A DNA stretch of 25,863 bases from JAICJJ01 sp039809985 (GTDB lineage: Bacteria; Chloroflexota; Chloroflexia; Thermomicrobiales; UBA6265). Position numbers and translations under genes: made by a program. The notes below the pieces were generated by a model, which ran no database searches, had not been told where the DNA came from, and saw nothing but the letters and a program-made list of their open reading frames with translations. Within the stretch, counting starts at the first letter, position 1; every line of letters starts with the position of its first letter. The stretch is taken from assembly GCA_039809985.1 (NCBI GenBank), contig JBDHWC010000031.1, forward strand, positions 1 through 25,863, given 5' to 3'. Of this stretch, positions 8,224-15,212 are shown one piece after another.

Positions 8224-8890
8224 CTCGACACCTGCTCCTCGCGGCCGGTCCTGCCGGGACCGCCCTCACCCCCCAACCCCCTCTCCCGCCGCGGCGGGAG
8301 AGGGGGAGAAACGGGCTCAGGGGAGGGCCGAGCCCTCCCCCGAACCCCCGGGTTGCCGCGGCGCGGCCGCTTTCCAACGGATACCTCCCCCTGTCAGGCG
8401 GCAGCGGGAGAGGGGGCGAACCTCCCACAGGGGAGGGCTTGGCCCGCACCCGGACCTCCGGATTGTCGCCGTGCGGCAACCTCCCGACGGACGCCTGCTC
8501 TTGTCGACTGCGACAGCAGAGGGGGAGATGGGCATTCGGGAAAGGGCCGAGTCCTTCCCCGCACCCCCGGGTTGCCGCTGCGGAGGCTCTTGCCGACGAA
8601 TGCCTCCCGCAGTCAGGCGGCGGGAGAGGAGACGAGCCTTGCCCGGGGGCGAGTCCGGTTCTCCCCCCGGCCCCCCAATTGCCGCGCTCCCGCCCCTCCC
8701 CAACGGATGCCCACCCTCGTCGTCTGCAGCGTGACAGGGGACGGAGGAGACTCGGGGGAGGTCCAAGCCGTCCCCTGCATCCCCGGATTGCCGCGGCGCG
8801 GCCGCTTCCCCCATTTCACCTCGTCTTGTCAGGCGACGGCAGCCGGGGCGACCCACACTCAGGGGGAGCCCCGGCACTCGCCCACCCGGC
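8224..8890 (+). repeat. Degenerate tandem repeat array A (about 104-112-base units)
   Basis: This fills the 770-base gap after the DppC-type gene. A leader (8224-8276) containing GCCGGGACC and CCCTCACC leads into a perfect palindrome at 8277-8306. Units then run to about 8398, 8399-8507, 8508-8617, 8618-8729, 8730-8833, with a decayed partial to about 8890. Each unit carries GGGAGAGGGGG, an inner inverted repeat like GGGAGGGC/GCCCTCCC, a GGTTGCCGC...GCGGCC block and an end close to CAACGGATNCCTCCCCCTGTCAGG. Units drift further from consensus with distance from the palindrome. The same family is found inverted at 18727-19138. Leader homology to the second copy suggests the left border lies near 8224, but that border is approximate. 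Confidence 0.8.
8277..8306. terminator. Perfect 30-base palindrome heading array A
   Basis: Bases 8277-8291 are the exact reverse complement of 8292-8306, giving a 13-bp stem with a CGCG turn. It starts 85 bases after the DppC-type stop and could end transcription of the importer operon. No T-tract follows, so it would be a GC-only terminator. Its counterpart in the second repeat element is at 19033-19062. Confidence 0.5.
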
Positions 8891-8963
8891 GATGTTGGCA
8901 CGACGTGATCGCTGCCCGGCGGGTGCCTCCCCTCGGGGGGACCGCCGCCGGGGGGAGTCGGTC

Positions 8964-9992
8964 GTGATCCCGCTGGTCGAGACCGGCGGCACCTCCTTCG
9001 CCATCGGCCACGACGTCGGCCGGGCCTGCCGCGACCAGCTGCGGGCCGCCGCCGCCTCGGCCCGGGCCGAGCTTTCCGGGCTTGACCCGGTGGCGGTCGA
9101 GATCGGCCCGTGGCTGGCCCCGACCGTCGACCACGCCCCGTGGCTGCTCGAGGAACTGCGCGGCATGGCCGAGGGCTCCGGCGTCCCCTTCGCCACCCTC
9201 TTCGCGCTCAACGCCGGGGCCGAACTGGCGCAGGCCGCCGGCATCTTCGAGTGCACCGTCGCCGCCGTCGGCCCGACCGGCAGCGCCGACGGCCACACCC
9301 TCCTCGCCCACAACGAGGACACCACCGCCGGCTGGGGCGACCTCGCCTACGTCGTCCGGGCCGAGCCGGACGACGCCCCCGCCTTCGCCGCCTTCACCTA
9401 CGCCGGCCTCCTCCTGCACCAAGGGGTCAACGCCGCCGGCCTCGGCTCGGTCGGCAACGCGCTCTACGCCCGCGACGCCCACGCCGGCGTGCCGAAGCTG
9501 TTCCAGTACCGCCGCGCCCTTGCCTGCCACAGCCTCGAGGCGGCGATCCGCACCGTCACCGGCCGCGAGCGGGCCTTCGGCAACAACCATCTGCTGGCCA
9601 CCGCCGACGGCCTGGTCGTCGACGTCGAGGTCTCCGGCACCGACTGGGACATCATCTGGGCCGGCAACCGGCCGCTGGCCCACGCCAACCACTTCGCCCA
9701 CCCGCGCCTGACCCACCTCGACGCCGACGAGGACCTCCTCAACTCGCGGCTCCGCCACGCCCGGACCGAGCAGTTGCTCGACGCCGCGTGGGGCACGCTC
9801 GACCCCGCCGCGCTCCGCCGCCTGATGGCCGACCACGCCAACTGGCCCGGCTCGGTCTGCAAACACCACGCGCCGGAATCGGACCTGACCTACGGCACCA
9901 TCGGCAGCGTGGTGATCGACGTCACCGCCCGCGAACTCTGGGCCTGCGCCGGGAACCCGTGCCGCGGGGAATGGCGGCACGTCGCGCTCTGA
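8964..9992 (+). CDS. C45-type autoproteolytic acyltransferase/amidohydrolase
   Basis: This 342-residue protein matches the acyl-CoA:6-aminopenicillanate acyltransferase-like (peptidase C45) family, Ntn hydrolases that cut themselves to expose an N-terminal cysteine and then cleave or transfer amide-linked acyl groups. Visible signatures are EELRGMAEGSGVPF (63-76), ALNAGAEL (81-88), the candidate nucleophile Cys97 in FECT, and AHNEDT soon after, the usual oxyanion/Asn segment. A later NNHLLATADG block is also typical. No signal peptide is seen. GTG at 8964 is chosen because GGGGGAG (8951-8957) lies six bases upstream; the frame stays open further upstream but only through repeat DNA. Its position behind a peptide-type importer hints that it may process imported amides, which is inference. 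Confidence 0.83.
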   Translation: MIPLVETGGTSFAIGHDVGRACRDQLRAAAASARAELSGLDPVAVEIGPWLAPTVDHAPWLLEELRGMAEGSGVPFATLFALNAGAELAQAAGIFECTVAAVGPTGSADGHTLLAHNEDTTAGWGDLAYVVRAEPDDAPAFAAFTYAGLLLHQGVNAAGLGSVGNALYARDAHAGVPKLFQYRRALACHSLEAAIRTVTGRERAFGNNHLLATADGLVVDVEVSGTDWDIIWAGNRPLAHANHFAHPRLTHLDADEDLLNSRLRHARTEQLLDAAWGTLDPAALRRLMADHANWPGSVCKHHAPESDLTYGTIGSVVIDVTARELWACAGNPCRGEWRHVAL

Positions 9993-10056
9993 TCCGGCGC
10001 GCCGGCGCGGCCCGCCCCGCAACGCCCCGGGAGAGGATTCCGCGGCCCGCAGCGAG

Positions 10057-10062
10057 TATGCT
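10057..10062 (+). promoter_or_regulatory. Candidate -10 element (TATGCT) for the copper island
   Basis: TATGCT lies 42 bases before the first gene of the copper island in a 112-base gap and fits the TAnnnT pattern seen at other candidate promoters in the window. A second TAnnnT (10067-10072) follows. No clear -35 box is seen. Confidence 0.25.
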
Positions 10063-10104
10063 TCCCTATGGTGGCAACCGACTCGCGGCGCTCGGGGGGG
10101 CGTG

Positions 10105-10623
10105 ATGCGTTTCGCGACGTCCAACCCGTCTCGGCTGACCATCCTGGCCGTGCTGCTGGGCCTGTTGGCGTTTCCCTCCGAGTGCAGCCGCTTTCCCGGC
10201 CCCCACTCCCTCTTCATGAACGTCGACGCCATGGTGATGGACGACGTGGCGACGCAGGACGGCCCCGGGGCGGCGCAACGCCACGGCGACCACCGCCCCG
10301 CCCGCGGGAGCGGCGTCTCCGTCTTCGACATCCCGACGGGCCAAGCCGACGTGGCGACGTCCGGCCCGGACGCGATGCCGGACGCCGCCACCGCGCCCCC
10401 GTCGTCGACTGCCCAGCGCACGCCGCCCCCGCCGGCCCAGACCGCGGCTTCCGCCCCGACGCCCCACGCTGGCACCGACGCCACCGCGTTCGCGACGCTG
10501 GCGCATCCCGCGCCCGCGCCGGCAACGGACCGGTCCCCTCGGCCGGGCCACCCGAACCCGGCACGGTGGGCTGGCATCGTCGTCCCGCCACAGTCACCTC
10601 CACCCCGGTCCCTCGCCGCCTGA
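10105..10623 (+). CDS. Secreted protein of unknown function, copper-island leader gene
   Basis: The 172-residue product begins with a good signal peptide (RLTILAVLLGLLAF, about residues 10-23) followed by PSEC, which is not a proper lipobox. The segment PHSLFMNVDAMVMDD contains His and Met residues that could bind metal. The rest is Ala/Pro/Thr-rich with scattered His, and the C-terminus ends in a proline-rich WAGIVVPPQSPPPRSL. A GTG immediately precedes the ATG (GTGATG at 10102); the ATG is preferred. The gene lies 51 bases before the TlpA-CcdA fusion and on the same strand, so it is probably co-transcribed with copper genes. I do not recognise the family. The low-complexity second half leaves some doubt that the whole frame is translated. 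Confidence 0.55.
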   Translation: MRFATSNPSRLTILAVLLGLLAFPSECSRFPGPHSLFMNVDAMVMDDVATQDGPGAAQRHGDHRPARGSGVSVFDIPTGQADVATSGPDAMPDAATAPPSSTAQRTPPPPAQTAASAPTPHAGTDATAFATLAHPAPAPATDRSPRPGHPNPARWAGIVVPPQSPPPRSLAA

Positions 10624-10674
10624 TCGTCGGCCGTCGCGCGCTGCGCGGCGGGGTCGCGGTGGAGGACCAAACCA

Positions 10675-11976
10675 GTGGGGAGCCTTGTCGCCTGGGTGCG
10701 CAGGCTCGGGTCGGCGCAAGACGCGCGCCGGCGGGTTCCGTGGGTGCGGGCGGCGGTGGCCGGCCTCGTCGCGGTCGCCGTCGGCTGGACGGCGGCACTG
10801 GCACAGCCGGCGGATTTCACGGCCACGAGCCTCGAAACCGGACAACCTGTCAGCCTCGCCGACCTGCGGGGCGACGTCGTCCTGCTGAACGGGTGGGCCA
10901 CGTGGTGCACCCCGTGCAAGGAGGAGATGCCGTACCTTCAAGACCTCGCCGAGGCCAACCGGGCCGCGGGGCTGCGGGTGATCGGCGTCAATGTCGACGC
11001 CGGCGACGCCGACGACCGGGTTCGCGCCTACGCGGACGAGCTCGACGTCGAGTTCCCGATCTGGCGCGACCCGCGGGGCGAATTCCTCCGCACGTTTCGC
11101 GCGCCGGGCCTGCCCCACACGCTGCTGATCGGGCGCGACGGCGCGATCCGCCACGCCTGGACCGGGCCGATGGGCATCGACCCGGAGCAGGACGCGGCAC
11201 TGATCGCCGCCGCGCTGGAGGACGCGCCGGCGGCTGCGCCCGCCGTCGCCCCGGCGGTCGGCGCGCTCGGGCTCGGGGTGGCGTTCGTCGCCGGGCTGCT
11301 CAGTTTCCTGTCGCCCTGCGTCTTCCCGTTGGTGCCCGGCTACGTGGCGGTCATCACCGGGCTGAGCGGCTCAGGGTCGGCCGGGAGCACCAGCGGACCG
11401 GGCCCGCGGCGGACCGCGCCGCTCTGGCACGGCCTGCTGTTCGTGGCGGGGTTCAGCCTCGTCTTCATCGCTCTCGGCGTCACCGCGACGGCGTTCGGCG
11501 CGCAACTGGCGGAGCACCGCACGATGCTCGCCCGGGTGGGAGGCGCCGTCATGCTGCTGCTCGGGGCCTCGATGCTCGGCCTCGTCCGGCTCCCGTGGCT
11601 CGAGGGCGACCACCGGGCGCTGCTGGCGTCGCCGCGGATCGCCGACGCGGGGGCGTTCGCGATCGGGGTGGCGTTCGGCGCGGGATGGACCCCGTGCATC
11701 GGGCCGGCGCTGGCGACGATGCTCGCCTTGGCCGCCGCCAGCGCGACGGTCGGGCAGGGGGCGTTGCTGCTCGCCGCCTACTCGCTCGGGCTGGCGGTGC
11801 CGTTCCTCTTCGCCGCCACCGCGATCGACCGCTACCTCGTCGGCGCGAAGTCGGTCCGCCGCTGGCAGCCGGCGGTCCAGCGCGTCAGCGGCGCGCTCGT
11901 CGTGCTGGTCGGCCTGCTGCTGCTGACCGACTCGCTGCCACGTCTGATCCAGCTCGGCACGGGGGCGTGGCGATGA
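10675..11976 (+). CDS. TlpA-like thioredoxin fused to CcdA/DsbD membrane domain
   Basis: This 433-residue protein joins two redox modules. Residues about 25-43 are a membrane anchor. Residues 45-182 form a TlpA/ResA thioredoxin domain with WCTPC (77-81) and a cis-proline in GLPHTLL (Pro147). After an Ala/Pro linker (184-196), a CcdA/DsbD-beta domain of about six helices carries its two cysteines at LSPCVFP (Cys215) and GWTPCIGP (Cys341). CcdA moves electrons from cytoplasmic thioredoxin across the membrane, and TlpA passes them to periplasmic targets such as SCO1 or apocytochromes. Fusion places both steps in one chain, although the thioredoxin half is usually a separate gene. GGAGGA at 10661-10666 supports the GTG start. 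The stop overlaps an ATG (ATGA at 11973-11976). Confidence 0.92.
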   Translation: MGSLVAWVRRLGSAQDARRRVPWVRAAVAGLVAVAVGWTAALAQPADFTATSLETGQPVSLADLRGDVVLLNGWATWCTPCKEEMPYLQDLAEANRAAGLRVIGVNVDAGDADDRVRAYADELDVEFPIWRDPRGEFLRTFRAPGLPHTLLIGRDGAIRHAWTGPMGIDPEQDAALIAAALEDAPAAAPAVAPAVGALGLGVAFVAGLLSFLSPCVFPLVPGYVAVITGLSGSGSAGSTSGPGPRRTAPLWHGLLFVAGFSLVFIALGVTATAFGAQLAEHRTMLARVGGAVMLLLGASMLGLVRLPWLEGDHRALLASPRIADAGAFAIGVAFGAGWTPCIGPALATMLALAAASATVGQGALLLAAYSLGLAVPFLFAATAIDRYLVGAKSVRRWQPAVQRVSGALVVLVGLLLLTDSLPRLIQLGTGAWR

Positions 11977-12002
11977 ACGCCGCCCCCGCAGGAGAACCGT
12001 GA
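11973..12002 (+). CDS. Nine-residue coupling mini-ORF (possible)
   Basis: An ATG overlaps the TlpA-CcdA stop as ATGA. It reads nine codons (MNAAPAGEP) and ends in a TGA whose last base is the A of the SCO1 ATG. The SCO1 ribosome site (AGGAG, 11990-11994) is inside this mini-frame. Such an arrangement would let ribosomes pass from one gene to the next. The short frame may also be accidental. Confidence 0.3.
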   Translation: MNAAPAGEP

Positions 12003-12622
12003 TGCGACCCATGCCCAGGAACCGCGTCGGGGTCGGCGCGACCGCGCTGCTCGTGCTGCTGCTCGTCGGCGCGGCGATCGTCGTCGGCCGGCGGCCGGCC
12101 CCGTACGCCATGAACGGCGGCGAGTACGTGCCGGCGAGGCCGGCGCCGGCGCTCGACCTGCCCGACCAGAACGGCCAGCCCTTCTCGCTCGCCGCGCAGC
12201 AGGGGAAAGTCTCCCTGCTCTACTTCGGGTACACCACCTGTCCCGACCTCTGCCCGACGACCCTGAGCGACTTCGCCGCGGTCAAGGCGGACCTCGGCCC
12301 CGCGTCGGACAACGTCAACTACCTGCTGGTCACCTTCGACCCGGAGCGCGACACACCGGAACGGCTGCGCGAGTACCTCGGCTTCTTCGACCCGGATTTC
12401 GTCGGGCTGCGGGGCGACGAGGCGCAGACCGCCGCCGTGCTGAAGGCGTACGGGGTCACCGTCGAGCGAGTGGAGTACCCGGAGTCGGCCACGAAGTACC
12501 TCTTCGACCACTCGGCGCTGATCTACCTCGTCGACCCGGACGGCAACCTGCGGGCCTCGTACCCGTACGGCACCGACCCGAAGCTGATCGCGGAGGACGT
12601 GGCGCACTTGCTGCGCGCGTGA
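12002..12622 (+). CDS. SCO1/SenC-family copper chaperone
   Basis: This 206-residue protein is anchored by one N-terminal helix (about residues 13-29) with the thioredoxin-like domain outside. It has the copper-binding CPDLCP (Cys80 and Cys84) within the usual YFGYTTCPDLCP segment, the VTFDPERDTP motif (110-119) and the ligand histidine in LFDHSALIYLVD (His170). All three metal ligands of the family are therefore present. SCO1 proteins deliver copper to the CuA site of cytochrome c oxidase or act as thiol-disulfide reductants for it. The ATG at 12002 lies seven bases after AGGAG; a GTG at 11999 is possible but too close. Reductant from the fused TlpA-CcdA gene upstream would fit the pathway. 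Confidence 0.95.
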   Translation: MRPMPRNRVGVGATALLVLLLVGAAIVVGRRPAPYAMNGGEYVPARPAPALDLPDQNGQPFSLAAQQGKVSLLYFGYTTCPDLCPTTLSDFAAVKADLGPASDNVNYLLVTFDPERDTPERLREYLGFFDPDFVGLRGDEAQTAAVLKAYGVTVERVEYPESATKYLFDHSALIYLVDPDGNLRASYPYGTDPKLIAEDVAHLLRA

Positions 12623-12731
12623 GGCCCGGAGGCCGGCATGACCCGGCGACGGAATCGCTCACCGCCTGCGGCACGCGCGCGCAGGCATCGGCAAACCGGC
12701 AGGACACGAACGGACACGTGAGGAGGACACC

Positions 12732-13742
12732 GTGAAGATCCGCACCCGACTCGTGCTCAGCGCCCTCGCCGTTTCGTCGCTCGTCGTCGCGGGCGGCTCG
12801 ACCCTGGCGACCACCCCGGACGCCACCCCAGCCGCGATGACCGGCATGAGCGGCACCCCCGCCGCCGGCATGGACATGCACCAGCAGGCCATGACCGGCA
12901 CGGGCGCCGCCTACCTGACGATCGAGAACGCCGGCTCCGAGCCCGACCGCCTCGTCGGCGCGAGCTCCCCCGCCGCCAAGTCCGTGGAGATCCACGAGAT
13001 GGTGGACGACGGCGGGACCATGCGGATGCGCCCGCTCGCCGACGGGCTCGCGATCCCCGCCAACGCCACGACCGCACTGGAGCCGGGCGGCTACCACATC
13101 ATGCTCATCGGCCTCGTCGAAGACCTGACCGAGGGCGACATCTACGACCTGACCCTCACCTTCGAGCGCGCCGGCGACGTCACCGTCCAAGTCCCCGTCG
13201 GCAGCGGGGCCCCGTCCGGCCCGGTCCGCGTCGTCGCCGGCGACCTCACCCTCACCGGCGTCTGGGGCCGCCCCGCGCCCGCCGGTGGCACGGGCACGCA
13301 CGAGCAGGAGATGACCGGCACCAGCGCCGCCTACTTGACGATCGAGAACGCCGGCTCCGAGCCCGACCGCCTCGTCGGCGCGAGCTCCCCCGCCGCCAAG
13401 ACGGTCGAGATCCACGAGATGCAGGAGGTCGACGGCGCGATGCGGATGCGCCCCCTCGCCGGCGGCCTCGCCATCCCCGCCAACGCCACGACCGCACTGG
13501 AGCCGGGCGGCTACCACGTGATGCTGATCGGCCTCGTCGAAGACCTGACCGAGGGCGACATCTACGACCTGACCCTCACCTTCGAGCGCGCCGGCGACGT
13601 CACCGTGCAGGTGCCCGTCGGCAGCGCCGCGCCCGCCGGCCCGGTCCGCGTCGTCGCCGGCGACCTGACGCTGACCGGCGTCTGGGGCCGCCCCGCACCG
13701 GCCATCGGCACGGGCACCCCGGCGGCCACGCCGAGCTCGTAG
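12732..13742 (+). CDS. Periplasmic copper chaperone with two PCuAC domains
   Basis: This 336-residue secreted protein has a signal peptide (residues 1-27), a Met-rich stretch (33-54, including GMDMHQQAM) and two nearly identical PCuAC (DUF461) units about 140 residues apart. Copper ligands are His88, Met90, Met99, His122 and Met124 in unit one and His228, Met230, Met239, His262 and Met264 in unit two, close to the family's H(M)X10MX21HXM pattern. PCuAC proteins carry Cu(I) to SCO1 or directly to oxidase CuA. The strand GDLTLTGVWGRPAPA, normally the N-terminal strand of the domain, occurs before unit two and again dangling at the C-terminus, but not before unit one. AGGAGG at 12721-12726 supports the GTG start. 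Confidence 0.9.
   Translation: MKIRTRLVLSALAVSSLVVAGGSTLATTPDATPAAMTGMSGTPAAGMDMHQQAMTGTGAAYLTIENAGSEPDRLVGASSPAAKSVEIHEMVDDGGTMRMRPLADGLAIPANATTALEPGGYHIMLIGLVEDLTEGDIYDLTLTFERAGDVTVQVPVGSGAPSGPVRVVAGDLTLTGVWGRPAPAGGTGTHEQEMTGTSAAYLTIENAGSEPDRLVGASSPAAKTVEIHEMQEVDGAMRMRPLAGGLAIPANATTALEPGGYHVMLIGLVEDLTEGDIYDLTLTFERAGDVTVQVPVGSAAPAGPVRVVAGDLTLTGVWGRPAPAIGTGTPAATPSS
12861..13700 (+). repeat. In-frame 420-base tandem duplication within the PCuAC gene
   Basis: The unit at 12861-13280 is repeated at 13281-13700 with an exact period of 420 bases (140 codons). Counting by eye, the 360 bases from 12901 differ from those at 13321 at about 32 positions (roughly 91% identity), with several changes silent and a cluster at 12981-13020. 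This indicates a fairly recent internal duplication or ongoing gene conversion. Confidence 0.92.
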
Positions 13743-13757
13743 CCCACGCCGGGGAAC

Positions 13758-13793
13758 GGCGCGTCCCCGGGCCGCTTGGCCCGGGGACGCGCC
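13758..13793. terminator. Perfect 16-bp hairpin with GCTT loop, no T-tract
   Basis: Bases 13758-13773 and 13778-13793 are exact inverted repeats with a four-base loop, 15 bases after the PCuAC stop and 25 before the cupredoxin-like start. It resembles the structures at 4186-4219 and 6211-6249. It may trim or stabilise the PCuAC transcript and reduce expression of the next gene. Confidence 0.6.
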
Positions 13794-13818
13794 GGCCCCG
13801 GACTCGAGGACATCGCCC

Positions 13819-14259
13819 ATGCGCACCACGGACTCTTGGGAACCCGCCCCGCCCGCGACCGCCGTCCCGCCAGTTCGGCCGCGACCGCCGCGCCGGACGG
13901 CGCTGCTCGGCGGACTGTTGGCCGGGATCGTCCTGCTGGCCCTCGCGGCCGTGTTCGCGGTCTCGAACAGCGGCCCGGCCGAGCAGGGGCTCGTCTTCGT
14001 CATCCCGGCCGGAAGCTGGCAACGGGTGGCCCAGCCGACCCTCGACTCCGCGATCGCCATTCCGACCAAGATCGAGTTCGGGCCGAACGACGTGCCGGTC
14101 ATCACGATCCGCAACGAGGACCGAATCGCCCATCGGGCCGGGCCGTGGGTCGTCGACGCCGGGCAGACCTACACGCTGCGCTTCCCGAAGGCGGGCGAGT
14201 ACCAGATCGCCTGCTCGGTCAACCCGCTGGAGTCCGTCACCGTCACCGTCGTGCGCTAG
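13819..14259 (+). CDS. Membrane-anchored cupredoxin-like protein with incomplete copper site
   Basis: The 146-residue protein has a proline-rich cytoplasmic tail (1-26), one membrane helix (28-48) and an external domain of about 95 residues. The ending VITIRNEDRIAHRAGPWVV...FPKAGEYQIACSVNPLESVTVTVV follows the beta-strand pattern of cupredoxins. His105 and Cys132 match two of the usual ligands, but the C-x2-H-x-x-M ending is CSVNPLE, so the second His and the Met are absent. It may bind copper differently, bind another metal, or have a structural role. The ATG has GAGGA at 13806-13810. It is the last plus-strand gene of the copper island and ends five bases before the convergent carrier gene. 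Confidence 0.65.
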   Translation: MRTTDSWEPAPPATAVPPVRPRPPRRTALLGGLLAGIVLLALAAVFAVSNSGPAEQGLVFVIPAGSWQRVAQPTLDSAIAIPTKIEFGPNDVPVITIRNEDRIAHRAGPWVVDAGQTYTLRFPKAGEYQIACSVNPLESVTVTVVR

Positions 14260-14264
14260 CCGGG

Positions 14265-15212
14265 TCACGCCCCGGTCAGCGCGATCGCGACCGCCAGCGT
14301 CAGGAGGGAGCCGGCGAGGCTGGCGATCAGGGCCGAGGTCATGGTCGGCTCCTCCACTTCGTGCTCCACCGACAGCATGGCGACCACGGTCAGCATCGGC
14401 AGCGCCATCGTCACCACCGTCTCGCCGAAGAGCGGGCTGCCCGGGTCCCAGAGCCGGATCGCCAGCCCCGCCAGCAACGGCTGCAGCGCCAGCTTGGCCG
14501 CGACCAGCGCCAGCACCGGCCGGGTCAGCCGCACCCGGTAGCCGGCGGCGACCACCCCGGTCGTGAAGAGGGCCACCCCGGTCGCCGCCGTCCCCAGCAG
14601 CGCGACGGAGGCGTCCGCGAGCCCCGGCACCCGGAACCCGCTCAGGATCACCAGCAGCCCGAGCAACGGCAGCCAGACGAGCGGCCGCCGCACGGCCCTC
14701 CCGAGCGCCGCCCGCGCCACCCCCGACCCGGCCGAGGCCCCGCCGCCCGCCTGCGCCGCGCCGAGGCCGAGCAGGATCACGGTGGCCGGCACCACCGTCA
14801 CGTTCAGGAGGAGGCTGCCGACCGCGATCGGGATCGCCGAGGCCGACCCGTACAGCGCCGTCAGCACCCCGGAGCCGACGAAGGGGACGTTCGGCCCGGA
14901 GGCCGCCAGCGCCGCCAGCGCGCTCAGGCCGAGGCCGGCCCGCAGCCCGAACCGGCAGAGGAGGAACACCGCGACATAGAAGCCGACCATCACGCCCGCG
15001 ACCGTGCCGACCAGTGCCGCGTCGGCGGCGAACGCCGAGCGCGGGGTGCGCACGACGTCGACGAAGATGCCGAGCGGCAGGGCGTAGGTCAGCACCATCC
15101 GGTTCAGCACCGCGGCGTCGGCCGCCGCGAAGTCGTGCCGTCGCGCGGCGACCCAGCCGAGCAGGACCGTCACCACCGACGGCGCGAGCGCGGCCGCCAG
15201 CACCCCGATCAT
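14265..15212 (-). CDS. AEC-family transporter (auxin efflux carrier / malate permease type)
   Basis: This 315-residue membrane protein fits the AEC family by length, about ten hydrophobic segments in two halves, an N-terminal block with the TYALPLGIFVDV pattern, and the second-half segment ALPMLTVVAMLSVEHEVEEP, close to the usual 'P-x-x-x-x-x-x-x-A-x-x-Y/H' region. Members move organic acids such as malate, or other small anions. The start is chosen at the ATG 15210-15212 because AGAGGT lies eight bases upstream on the minus strand. An in-frame ATG further upstream (near 15275) begins with the same MIGV, apparently a small duplication. It converges on the copper island and is divergent from rsmD. 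Substrate cannot be told. Confidence 0.85.
   Translation of the reverse strand: MIGVLAAALAPSVVTVLLGWVAARRHDFAAADAAVLNRMVLTYALPLGIFVDVVRTPRSAFAADAALVGTVAGVMVGFYVAVFLLCRFGLRAGLGLSALAALAASGPNVPFVGSGVLTALYGSASAIPIAVGSLLLNVTVVPATVILLGLGAAQAGGGASAGSGVARAALGRAVRRPLVWLPLLGLLVILSGFRVPGLADASVALLGTAATGVALFTTGVVAAGYRVRLTRPVLALVAAKLALQPLLAGLAIRLWDPGSPLFGETVVTMALPMLTVVAMLSVEHEVEEPTMTSALIASLAGSLLTLAVAIALTGA

Noticed and set aside
8224..8890. CRISPR array
   Set aside because: Units are about 104-112 bases, directly abutting and diverged, with no constant short repeat, no spacers and no cas genes.
8439..8963. Upstream extension of the C45 gene through array A
   Set aside because: The added sequence is repeat DNA with no family match, and a good ribosome site sits directly before the GTG at 8964.
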